Assembly: GCA_019096065.1 (NCBI GenBank)
Contig: JAGUCH010000007.1
Location: 1,014,501 to 1,078,500 of the forward strand
Direction of reading: 5' to 3'
DNA length: 64,000 nucleotides
DNA from: Paracyclopina nana
Taxonomy: Eukaryota; Arthropoda; Copepoda; Cyclopoida; Cyclopettidae
Part shown: positions 34,279 to 43,348 of the stretch, in pieces
Layout: the number at the start of each line of letters is the position of its first letter
Position numbering within the stretch: the first letter of the stretch is position 1
Notes under the pieces: generated by a model
What the model saw: the letters and a program-made list of their open reading frames with translations, nothing else
What the model was told of the DNA's origin: nothing
Databases searched by the model: none
Translations under genes and position numbers: made by a program

Positions 34279-37200
34279 TTAATTACGCAAAATTGCGTCG
34301 TACGCTTGGTAGATGCCTTGAGCCACATCCACGGCGCGAGATTTAACGGCCAACTGGAATGGGAAAAAAACGCACAGTCAGCTTTTGCCAAATAATGGCT
34401 CATAATTAGCAGTATATGTAGACCTACCGAGATGGCATTGCTATTAGGCGATAGCTTCAGCTCGCAAAGGGCCCAGACGTTGTTCGTAAACTTAATGGCC
34501 TGATAAATCATATCCTGACCCTCCAGAGTCCGCTTGGCCACCGTGAACACGTTATTTTGGTGCATTTTTGTTGAAACTCCGTCTGAAATGAATAAAAATG
34601 CTCGCACTTTTCGGCATTATCAAATGACATGAATCAAATGTACCAGCGTTGCATTCGGTGCCTTCGATGGAGAACTGAATCTCGTTCTGGGCTGGGATGT
34701 CTTTCCACGTGGCCAAGAAGACCTTCTTCTCCATGTTGCCATCCTCACTGAAGTAGACATGAGTGGGAACAATGGTGGCAAAGTAGAAGACGTCAATGTT
34801 GTTCTTGATGGCCACCTGCAGGTTGGTGAGCGGCTCCATTTTGGCCACTTGGCCAGCAGTGTTCAAGGGCAAGGACACGTCCACGGATTGGTTGGGTGGA
34901 ATCGAGGGGACGTTCAGGGCTTGAGCAGGGGACAAGCCAAAACTGTTCTTGTTGAACTGCACCCCGAATCCATTCATGGGCTGCATGGCCTTATTGGCCA
35001 GGGTCATTTCCATGTAGATGGTGCCATTCTTCCTTGAAAACGTGCCGCGAACCTCGAGGCCTTTGCCCTTGCCAGCTGACAGCCATTCCACCTTGGGAGG
35101 AATGTAGAAGGTGGTGGTGGATGCTGTGCCAAGACCAAAGATGTCTCCAAGCAGGGAGTTGTTAGAAGCAGGTGCAGCTGCACCGGAGCCTCCACCAGTC
35201 AAAAGGCTGTCAAGGCCACCAGACAGAAGGTCAACGTTGCCAGGAACGCCTCCGGCTGGCACGCCCCCTCCAAGATCCATGGAGAGAAGATCACCGATCA
35301 AGGAGCCAGGCTCCGGAATGACTTGGGCTTGAGGAAGGCCATCCTCGCCAGTCCTGGATGGCAGGGCTCTCTTGAGGCCACCAGTGCCCTCCACAAATGC
35401 AGTTGGTGGCTTATGATACACCTGGATTGAAAAATAGTCCGATAAGTAGAGGTATGAGACACTTTTTCAGTATCTTTATGCAAATGCTTGAGGCTGGCAA
35501 ATGAAGCGAGTGATTCAAGCTAGAAAAACTAAATATATTTAAGGATGATTTTACCGAGGCTAAAGAAGCGATGTGGCAAATGAGCTCGTCAAGCAGAGTG
35601 GGTTCGATCAGGTCGGTCTCTTCACTGATGAGAGGCTTTTCAGCCAAAACGACCTCTTTGGCAGCAGCTGGATCGGTGGACAACAACCGCCAGTAGATGA
35701 AGCCTCGATCGCGCAGGTCCGGATTGTCCGAGTCCTGCGTGGCCAACGACAACACCTGTTGCACCAACTCCTGCGTATCCGTTGGCCGCTTCAGGAACAG
35801 CTTGACAATTGCCGTCAGTAGCTGCAATTGGACCTGAGTGTTCTCATCCTGGAAGGAGTCCAAGAAGCTCTCGAGAAGCTCATCCGCGTTGTCGATGCGC
35901 TCGGCATATTCTCCAATGATCCAGATCATGGAGGCCCTCGCCTCGGGCTCATCCAAGGTGTCCAGGTTCTCACACAGGGTGGCAATGATGGACTCGTACT
36001 TGTTGGGGTACTTCCTGAAGATGTCCTTGATGACAACAATGGCCTCCTGGACCACATAGTTGACCTTGGTCTGGATCAAATCGAGGAGCGTGGACACGCA
36101 CCTCTCGGCAGACGTCTCCACCTTGATGGCACACCGGCCAATGGCTCTCACGGATTTGCGCACGAAATCCACGTCCACCTCGGTGGCGTACTCCTTGAGC
36201 TCGGACAGGACCTGGGCAATGTTGGACTGCGACGCCAGCCTGATCATGATGTCCAGCTTCTCGAGCTTGACATAGATGGGGTCGTTGTACTTGACGAAGA
36301 ACACCTTCATTTCGTGCCTCAAAATGTCCGCCCTCTTCTGGATGATCAAGTTGATGTTCCTCAGAGCCACGTACTGGACTTCCGGCTCGGACGACAAGAG
36401 CGTCACCAGCGGCGGAGCCAGCTTCTTGCTCAAGTTGTTGACGAAGTCCGCATCTTGAGCCATCATCTCCATGTACTTCATGAGCACCTTGACGGCGCTC
36501 AGGACGACGGCAGCATTGGCGTGCGCCAACCGCGGCGTGATCCTCTCGCATATGGACTGCGCCTCGCGCTCGTCCTTGGGATTGTAGTTGGACAAGGAGT
36601 CCAGGATGAACACTTGGCCCCACTCCGTGCACTCGTTGAGAGCTGTCAGGAGCTTGTTGATGGTGGCGGCGTTCATTTCGATCAGGGGCCGCCCGCTCGG
36701 GCTGGCCTCGTTGATCTCCGACAGGGCTGCCACAGCATTGGCAACCACCATGGGATTGGAGTCGCTCAAGAGCTCCTTGAGCGAGTCCAGGAATCCTTGC
36801 TCCTCCACCAGTTGGGAGTTGATGTCGTGCAGCTTGGCCACGGACACAGCGGCCGTCTTGCGCACATACGGATCCTCATCCTTGAGACATTTCCTCAGCG
36901 GCTCGCACAAGTACTCGGTGATCTTGTCCACTCGGATGCAGCCCATGGTGCGAACGGCCAAGGCTCTGATCAAAGGGTTGGGATCTTCGCAGTCCTTGAC
37001 GAACGTGTTGACAGCCATGATGGCCATGTCTGGCTGGGATTTGGCGTAGTTCATCAAGTACAAGTAGACGAGCTTCTTCAGCTCCAAGTTGTCGGTTTGC
37101 ATGCAATTCGCCACGTCGGGAAACAGCGCGCTCACATCTTTGCCAACCGTCATGGAAGCAATAACCTTTGGGGAAAAACAGAAAAGTTACTCTACATTCC

Positions 37201-37330
37201 AAGGTGGACTTGACTGACTCACTTTTTTGACAGCCTCGCGCTTCTTCTCCTTCTTGTCCGAGTTCAGCTCGGACTTGAGCTCGAAAATCTCGCCCTTCTT
37301 CGTCGTGGTGAAGTATTTCGAGTCCGTCAT
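34279..37330 (-). CDS. AP1B1: AP-1/AP-2 complex subunit beta (beta-adaptin)
   Basis: Large subunit of clathrin adaptors at the trans-Golgi and plasma membrane; many invertebrates use one beta subunit for both complexes. Exons 37330-37223, 37165-35555, 35421-34644, 34582-34428 and 34353-34279 join in phase to give 908 aa. The N-terminus [19 protein letters not shown] and the HEAT-repeat trunk (about 1-573) are highly conserved. A hinge of about 573-690 contains [10 protein letters not shown] and [11 protein letters not shown] clathrin-box-like motifs. The ear follows: a beta-sandwich ([14 protein letters not shown]) and a platform ([20 protein letters not shown]) ending in YDAILRN. Intron 2 precedes the hinge. 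The first exon is divergent from NOC4L, with 612 bp between the two starts. Confidence 0.95.
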
Positions 37331-37942
37331 TTTGAATTCTCAGCGGCGAAAAATTCAAAAGTTCCGAAACGAAGCAAGTCGTCGGCAAATTCGACAAGTC
37401 TCGCAATTTGAATGAGAAAAGTCACTAAACACTGCACTTGTCAAACTGGATTCGGGCGAAAAGTGGCGAAAAAAGCCACTTGTTATGTGTTTCTGTGAGG
37501 TAAAAGTGCGACAATAACACTTTTTACGCCCTACTCTTGCACTGCCTGGCACTTGTGACTTTGCAGGCTGCAGCTTTACTCAACGGCCGCTAGAGGGCGC
37601 TATACCTCAACAAGGATCAAGTTTTAAGTTTTGTTCTCTTTTTGGATAATGCACCATTAGCAATATGAGAAGTTAACGAGTATTTTTAAGGCTCCATGAA
37701 TTAGACTTATTTGACTCACTACGATTTCACGATTTTTTTTTACGTATATTACATAGCGAGGTAATGATGACAAGTTGAGTGCTATGAAATGGCTCGAATA
37801 TTTGCAAAGGTTTAAAAAACGAGTAAGATCGAAAAAGAAAAAAATAAGATTGGCTCTTTGACGATCCGTTCGTTTTATTTTCAAAACGAAAAACACACGT
37901 GCGGAACACTGTAAACGCTAAAATATAGCGTTTAATTCAAGA
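37331..37942. promoter_or_regulatory. Divergent promoter region, AP beta and NOC4L
   Basis: 612 bp between two divergent housekeeping start codons. No TATA box is obvious for either. A GC-richer stretch lies near 37555-37605. Confidence 0.4.
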
Positions 37943-39406
37943 ATGGCTTCTAGAGAGGAGCTCAAGAAGTTAACAGCTTCAATTTTAGAGGCGAGAAGCA
38001 ACACCAAGCTGATTCCAGATTTGGTCGAGGCCCTCGACAATCCCGAGTTAGCTCGGGTTGCTCTCAACAGCCTTGCCAAAGTGTTTACTCATTGGATGAA
38101 GAAAGGTGATTTGAAGGCCGCCCATGAAAAATCCGCTGATTTAAACGACCCCGCTGTCAAATATTCCAAATGGTTCCAACAAGTGTTTGATGTGGCATTT
38201 GACAAAATAACTGGCCTCCTCGGAAGCACAGCTGAAAAACACGACAAGTCTTTCAAAGAATTGTGTCTTGTCATCGCCGTGAAATTAGTCGTGCTCTCAC
38301 ATGTGGATCAGAGTGACGCCAAAGTCTGGAGCAATGATGATGTCAGCCGGTTCAAGCAAATCATCGATTGTTTGCTGTCAACGACAATTGACAACTCCTT
38401 GCTAATTGAAAGGTTCCAAGAGTACCTTGAATATGCTGATGCCAAAACGTACACCATTCAGTGCTTGGCTCGTGTCATGTCAACCAAGCAATCCAAGCAA
38501 GAGCTAAATTTCCGGCAAAATGTGCTCAAGTTCTTGGAGCTTTTGGACTTTCAAGGGAAAATTGATGACAGCTCGGCCAAATTGATCATGGAGGACTTTG
38601 CCCCTCCCCAAGAGAGTGTAGTGAAAAACTTCAACTTGGTGTGGCAAGATTTCAGCAAATTGCACCACAAGGAGGTTGACGTTTACAAGCGGATCCTCAT
38701 CTTGCTCACTGACAAAGTGTTGCCCGTCCTGAAGAATCCAGTGTTCTACACAGACTTCCTGATGACCTCTTATAACATTGGCGGATCCATCAGCCTTTTG
38801 GCTCTAAATGGGGTTTTCCTCCTCATGACCAAGCATAACTTGGAGTACCCGGAATTCTACAAAAAGCTCTACGCTCTCTGCACTCCGGACTTGATGCATG
38901 CCAAGTACAGAGCCAGGTTTTTCCACTTGGCCAATCTGTTCCTGTCAAGCTCACATTTGCCGGAATATCTGATAGCAGCCTTCATCAAAAGGCTGTCAAG
39001 GTTGTGCTTGACAGCTCCCTCAAATGCCATCCTACTTGTCTTGCCCTTCATTGGCAACCTACTCTTACGGCACAAAGGACTGCTCAAAATGGTGGAAAAC
39101 ACCGAGGAGCATTTCGACATGGACGAGGTCGACCCCATCCATGCCAAAGCAGCCGAGTCTGGCCTCTGGGAGATCAAAACATTGCAGAGTCATGCTTTGC
39201 CGCAAGTGTCACAGGCTGCCAAGTTCATCAACAAAAACCTGCCCCAAATGGAGTGGAACTTGGAGGACTACCTCGAGATCACGAACGATGACATGTTTTT
39301 CACCGAGGCCAAAAAGAAGATCTTTGTCAATGTGCCGCTCACCTTTGAGAGGCCCAAAGGCTGCGCACTGGCCAAAAACGACTTGGTAACGTCAATTTTT
39401 GAGTGA
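37943..39406 (+). CDS. NOC4L: Nucleolar complex protein 4 homologue
   Basis: Acts with NOP14 in nucleolar maturation and export of the 40S ribosomal subunit. The single-exon frame gives 487 aa (human 516). The C-terminal CBF/Mak21 domain is clear: GGSISLLALNGVFLLMTKHN, LEYPEFYKKLYALCTPDLMH, KYRARFFHLANLFLSSSHLP and IKRLSRLCLTAP. The N-terminal half is helical and less conserved, as in the family. The ATG at 37943 is the first in frame. The 3' end is 41 bp from the convergent stop of the FABP gene. Confidence 0.95.
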   Translation: MASREELKKLTASILEARSNTKLIPDLVEALDNPELARVALNSLAKVFTHWMKKGDLKAAHEKSADLNDPAVKYSKWFQQVFDVAFDKITGLLGSTAEKHDKSFKELCLVIAVKLVVLSHVDQSDAKVWSNDDVSRFKQIIDCLLSTTIDNSLLIERFQEYLEYADAKTYTIQCLARVMSTKQSKQELNFRQNVLKFLELLDFQGKIDDSSAKLIMEDFAPPQESVVKNFNLVWQDFSKLHHKEVDVYKRILILLTDKVLPVLKNPVFYTDFLMTSYNIGGSISLLALNGVFLLMTKHNLEYPEFYKKLYALCTPDLMHAKYRARFFHLANLFLSSSHLPEYLIAAFIKRLSRLCLTAPSNAILLVLPFIGNLLLRHKGLLKMVENTEEHFDMDEVDPIHAKAAESGLWEIKTLQSHALPQVSQAAKFINKNLPQMEWNLEDYLEITNDDMFFTEAKKKIFVNVPLTFERPKGCALAKNDLVTSIFE

Positions 39407-39447
39407 CTAATAAACCTAGTATTGCTCTATTGAAACTGGCGAAATTT

Positions 39448-39929
39448 TCATGGCAGCCTGTTGTAGACTCTGGTGGTCACCACATCATCCACGGAGCAAA
39501 CGCACTTCATTTTGTCCTGGAAAAACTCCCTGACACAAACCGAATCCTTGCCGCCTTCAGTTCCCAACATTTCATGCTTGAGCACAGTGGGCTTTTCCAG
39601 TGTCATGGTAGACTTGACCTGTTAAGAAACTCGAAATTTTAAGCTGTCTTTAAAATTCTCGAAAGTTTAACCTGACGTCCGTCCGCGGTCTTTTCGTCAA
39701 ACTGCTCGCCGATTTTGAAGCTAATTTGAGACGTGGAGACCAAGGACTCTTGCTTGAATGTCAAGACGTCATTGTCATCCTTGCTGATCGTCACCACTGG
39801 CGAAGACTTGGCTCCCAATGTGCGCACAAGGTAGCTCACTCCCAGCCTCTGCATGAAAGCATCGAAATTTTCCGACTGCGCTAGCTGAAATTTGCCAAAA
39901 ACCGAGGTGTCAGGTTGGAGCTTCACCAT
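39448..39929 (-). CDS. Cytosolic fatty-acid-binding protein
   Basis: Lipocalin-like carrier of fatty acids or retinoids in the cytosol. Exons 39929-39672 and 39618-39448 give 142 aa, standard for the family. The signature GKFQLAQSENFDAFMQRLGV is near the N-terminus, ISFKIGEQFDEKTADGRQ marks the exon border, and DVVTTRVYNRL carries the R-x-Y carboxylate-binding pair. The start at 39929 (MVKLQPDTSVFGKF) fits the family. The frame also stays open to an ATG at 40061, which would add 44 unusual residues; these may be leader sequence. The upstream start faces EIPR1 divergently. Confidence 0.9.
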
Positions 39930-40306
39930 TTTGGGCAAAGGGGAAAATGGATCTTTCAACTGAAGTTGTGACGTCAAATTTGGCGAAGAAACGGCAACAT
40001 TCTCACAAGCCGAAAATGTAAACATTGAGGGAGACAAAGCATCATTTTTAAGGCCATTCATTTTCCGTCAAACTTGAATCTTTGGCAGAAACAAAAACAG
40101 CGAAGCGTTATTATGCCTGTTTTTTCCGCCAAGTCAAACGAGGCTAAAGTCAAGGCTCATTGCGTTCATTAACTTCAAGTTTTTAACTGATTCGGAAGAA
40201 ATTGACCCTACCTTCTCAGCTATTGACAGCTGTTCTCTGTCCCTGATCATTTATGAAGTCATAGATTTGCTTGCGTGTCTCGGAAAATTTACCATTTTTG
40301 CCGAAA

Positions 40307-41462
40307 ATGGATGGTTCTAGCAATGGGCTCATTTACGGCCTGGAGTTTCAATGCAGAGCGCTGGCATCATTGGACAGTGATGATGATTCCGTCCGGTTTG
40401 TCGTAGGGACCCAAGGACTTCGAGTGCCTTGCAATCAGGTAGCGACATCATAAAGATGAAAAGTTATATGCCCACGACATTCAAATATGGTTTCAGTTGC
40501 ATTTGCTGAACGTCACCGAAGATGACGCCAAGACTATCGCGAAGCAAATATTCAGCCACCCTCAGGGCGAAATCTGGCAAATCAGCCCGAACAGAGTGCG
40601 GCATGACATGGTGTGTGTCCGGTTTTCAACTGTTGAATCTGACGGATCATTGTCTCAGGGGGCAAATGTGTACGATTTGAACAAGGCCAATGAGAGCACC
40701 CTTGTGTCAGAGTACAGCATCCAAGAAAAAGACCTGAATCATGTATCGTGGATGCCGACTGAAGCTGGCCAGCTGATGGTGTTGGCCGAGAACCGACTCA
40801 TTCACTATGATGTCCAATCAAAAGAACCTGTTGCTAGCGGGAAGCTTGAAGGCAAAGGCTTTAACGAATTGACTTTCGGATCGTGGAATATGCACCAGAA
40901 CTGTCAACAGTATGCAACAGTCAACGAATACCATATTCGAGGCTGGGATGTGAGGAGCATGAGCCAAGCATGGAGCTTCGAAAGTCCTGGCAATCAAGTG
41001 GTCCGGTGCATAGACTTCAACCCCAACAAGCAGTATTACCTCGTGTCCAGTGGGGATGATGGGGCAGTGAGGTTTTGGGACATTCGCAATGCCAGAAAAG
41101 CACTAGCCGTTCGCAATGACCATTCCCATTGGGTCTGGTCAGTGAAGTTCAACCAGTATCATGACCAACTGATTCTGAGCTCTAGCTCTGACGGCCATGT
41201 GGTCCTTTCCTCCATGGCCAGCTTGTCAAGTGAGCCACTTGGTCAGCTCATTGACGAGGAAGAGGACAACCAGCAGGCTAATAAAGTGCCTTCGCTGGAG
41301 GATGGCAAAATCAGAGCATATGATGATCACGAAGACTCTGTGTACTGTGCAGAATGGTCTGCCACTGATCCCTGGATATTTGCCTCATTGTCCTATGACG
41401 GACGACTAGTGATTAATAACGTTCCACGCAATGTCAAATTCCGCATTTTGAATCTAGCTTAA
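40307..41462 (+). CDS. EIPR1: EARP/GARP-interacting protein 1 (TSSC1), WD40 protein
   Basis: Works with the EARP and GARP tethering complexes in endosomal recycling and dense-core vesicle biogenesis. Exons 40307-40438 and 40497-41462, with a 58-bp intron, give 365 aa. The N-terminus [13 protein letters not shown] and the WD repeats are conserved: [20 protein letters not shown] with [12 protein letters not shown], and [20 protein letters not shown]. The C-terminus [18 protein letters not shown] is diagnostic. The acidic loop DEEEDNQ before the last blade is also typical. The next gene, SFT2, follows in the same orientation after only 38 bp. Confidence 0.95.
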
Positions 41463-41485
41463 TGATCACAATTATGTATTTGTCT

Positions 41486-41500
41486 ATTTTCAGCAATATT
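41486..41500 (+). promoter_or_regulatory. Splice-acceptor-like sequence before the SFT2 start
   Basis: The 38 bp between EIPR1 and SFT2 contain TTTGTCTATTTTCAG directly followed by CAATATT and the ATG. A pyrimidine-rich acceptor so close behind an upstream stop fits spliced-leader trans-splicing of an operon, or a cis intron whose first exon lies inside or before EIPR1. Confidence 0.5.
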
Positions 41501-42166
41501 ATGGCCGGCTTGAAAGCTGACCTGGACAACTACTTAAGCTCCAAGGGCGGGAGCAGTCTCAGTAACCTGACAAAGTCGTTTACATTGCCCACGCTGAAGT
41601 CGCCCTTTGGCACAAGAGACTCGTCCAAAAGTGGTGGTGACGACGAGGAGGCTTTGCTCAGTGAAAGTGACTCCACATCCAGTGGGTGGTGGAACAACAA
41701 CGATGCCAAGAAAGACTGCTTGCCATCTCTCACGAAAAAGCAGCGGATTTTCGGCTTTGTCACATGCCTTGGATTGGGGCTGTTCTTCTTCTCATTTGCC
41801 ACTTTCTATGTGCCTGTCATTGTGCTGAAGGCAAGAAAATTTGCTCTGTTATTCAGCATGGGCAGCCTGTTCACACTTGGCAGCTTCTCCTTTTTGTGGG
41901 GCCCTTGCAATCACCTCAAGCACTTATTTGGCAAGGAAAGGCTGCCCTTCACATCGGTCTATCTTGGCACTTTGGCGGGCACTCTGTATTTTGCCATGGG
42001 ACTTCAAAGCTACGTGCTCACCTCTATGGCAGCCGTTTGTCAAGTGTTGGCTCTTCTTTGGTTTGTGATAAGCTACATTCCTGGAGGTCAGACAGGAATG
42101 AAGTTTTTCGGGCGGATTTGCTCTGCCATGTGCAAGAAAGGTGGTGGGGGTGTACTTCCCATTTAA
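41501..42166 (+). CDS. SFT2-domain vesicle transport protein
   Basis: Four-span Golgi membrane protein thought to assist fusion of endosome-derived carriers with the Golgi. The frame gives 221 aa, closest in size to SFT2D3. A soluble N-terminus with many Ser and acidic residues precedes KKQRIFGFVTCLGLGLFFFS, which opens the SFT2 domain. The other membrane segments are FALLFSMGSLFTLGSFSFLW, GTLAGTLYFAMGL and AVCQVLALLWFVISYIPGG. The TAA at 42164-42166 overlaps the stop of the PEX7-like copy on the other strand. The gene starts 38 bp after EIPR1. Its last 190 bp are duplicated downstream. Confidence 0.9.
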   Translation: MAGLKADLDNYLSSKGGSSLSNLTKSFTLPTLKSPFGTRDSSKSGGDDEEALLSESDSTSSGWWNNNDAKKDCLPSLTKKQRIFGFVTCLGLGLFFFSFATFYVPVIVLKARKFALLFSMGSLFTLGSFSFLWGPCNHLKHLFGKERLPFTSVYLGTLAGTLYFAMGLQSYVLTSMAAVCQVLALLWFVISYIPGGQTGMKFFGRICSAMCKKGGGGVLPI

Positions 42167-42429
42167 TCACAGTGAAAGACCTTTGTCTCAGAGTCCCACG
42201 AACAATCAACAGCAAGGTTCTGGTGAAACGGGCTCAAGTCAAGGCCGAAAACAAACTCTGTGTGATGTGTGAGCCTTTTGTGCTTTAACGGGCCATTGAT
42301 GTTCCAAGATCTGACAGAGAGGTCGTATGAGCAGCTCAGATATGTGTCTTCATTGTGGCAGGAGGCAACCAATAGTTTCACTTCATATTCTTGGCCAAAA
42401 AACCTAAGTAGTGGTTGAAAAGTGGGCAC
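42163..42429 (-). pseudogene. Duplicated 3' fragment of PEX7
   Basis: An 80-residue open frame nearly identical to the last WD repeats of PEX7 (HTEFVFGLDLSPFHQNLAVD then CSWDSETKVFH). It has no upstream exons because it begins at the duplication junction. The frame is still open, which suggests a recent copy. Confidence 0.85.
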
Positions 42430-42608
42430 TCTGTATTTTGCCTTGGGACTTCAAAGCTGTGTGTGCTCACCTCTATGGCAGCCGTTTGTCAAGTGTTGGC
42501 TCTTCTCTGGTTTGTGATAAGCTACATTCCTGGAGGTCAGACAGGAATGAAGTTTATTGGGCAGATTAGCTCTGACATGTGTAAGAAAGGCGGTGGGGTG
42601 TACTTCCC
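42423..42608 (+). pseudogene. Duplicated 3' fragment of the SFT2 gene
   Basis: Copy of the last membrane segment of the SFT2 protein (TSMAAVCQVLALLWFVISYI). A 2-bp length change near 42460 (GCTGTGTGTGCTCACC for GCTACGTGCTCACC) shifts the upstream part out of frame. It has no start or upstream domain. Confidence 0.85.
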
Positions 42609-42610
42609 AT

Positions 42611-43123
42611 TTAATCATAGTGAAAGACCTTTGTCTCGGAGTCCCACGAACAATCAACTGCAAGGTTCTGGTGAAAAGGGCTCAAGTCGAGGCCGAAAAC
42701 AAACTCTGTGTGATGTGTGAGCCTTTTGTGCTTTAACGGGCCCTTAATGTTCCAAGATCTGACAGAGAGGTCGTATGAGCAGCTCAGAAATTTGTCTTCA
42801 TTGTGGCGGGAGGCGACCACTCGTTTCACAGCATATTCATGGCCAAAGAACCTGAGGAGTGGTTGAAAAGTGTGCCTGAGGTCCCATAGCCGAATTGCTC
42901 CGTCAACAGCTCCAGTCAGTATCCAATTTCGATTGAAATGATGCCAATCGAGTGATGCCACGTCACATCCGTGATTCAAAGCAATTGCTGACCTCGACAC
43001 ATCATTCAAGTCCCACAGGTCGAGCCTCTTCTGTGAGCTGCCCACTGCTACCAAGTTTGAGTGGAAGTGAGAAAATTTTGAGTCAAACACTAAAGACTGA
43101 GTGATGTCGCATTTTCTAACTGC
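42611..43123 (-). CDS. PEX7: PEX7, C-terminal part of the exon split by the BEL element
   Basis: Continuation of PEX7 exon 3 beyond the retrotransposon. WD40 repeats are visible (LVFDSKFSHFHSNLVAVGSS, RLDLWDLNDV, WILTGAVDGAIRLWDLR, FLSCSYDLSVRSWNI), and the end is that of the family (HHTEFVFGLDLS...ADCSWD-like). ACTGC (plus strand) at 43119-43123 is the second copy of the target site. With the element and one target copy left out, 26 + 508 bases of exon 3 form one open frame. In the assembled state this part has no start codon of its own, so it should not make normal PEX7. Confidence 0.9.
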   Translation of the reverse strand, partial: AVRKCDITQSLVFDSKFSHFHSNLVAVGSSQKRLDLWDLNDVSRSAIALNHGCDVASLDWHHFNRNWILTGAVDGAIRLWDLRHTFQPLLRFFGHEYAVKRVVASRHNEDKFLSCSYDLSVRSWNIKGPLKHKRLTHHTEFVFGLDLSPFHQNLAVDCSWDSETKVFHYD

Positions 43124-43348
43124 TGTACGCAATGTCGCTGCAAAAGTACTACGCCTTTGAGAGAATTGCGGATGACTACGAAGTGTTTTCAACGTTTTAA
43201 TGAAACTTACGAGTTTTCAATAAATAGACGTGATGAAGGTGAATGCTGGAACGTAACTGATGAATTTATTCAGCTGTCGCTATCGGAAGGGGAGGGAAAC
43301 ATGAGAGGCGGGAATATTCAAATTGGAATAACAAGCGAAGTTCAAACA
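43124..43348 (-). repeat. 3' LTR of the BEL element
   Basis: 225 bp, identical by eye to 52483-52707. On the minus strand it carries an ATTAAA that could serve as a polyadenylation signal. The stop codon of the last ORF lies just inside it. Confidence 0.95.

Larger units (their letters stand above)
41976..42870. repeat. Tandem duplication across the SFT2/PEX7 convergent ends
   Basis: Two direct copies, about 41976-42422 and 42423-42870, each contain the end of an SFT2 frame (plus) running into the end of a PEX7 frame (minus), with the two stop codons overlapping in TTTAA. Identity is high by eye. The left copy supplies the working end of SFT2 and the right copy the working end of PEX7, so the inner halves are surplus. 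Confidence 0.9.

Noticed and set aside
35828-37213. 461-codon open frame antisense to AP beta
   Set aside because: It is the shadow of the highly conserved beta-adaptin trunk; its His, Gln and Leu bias follows from the codon use of the real gene.
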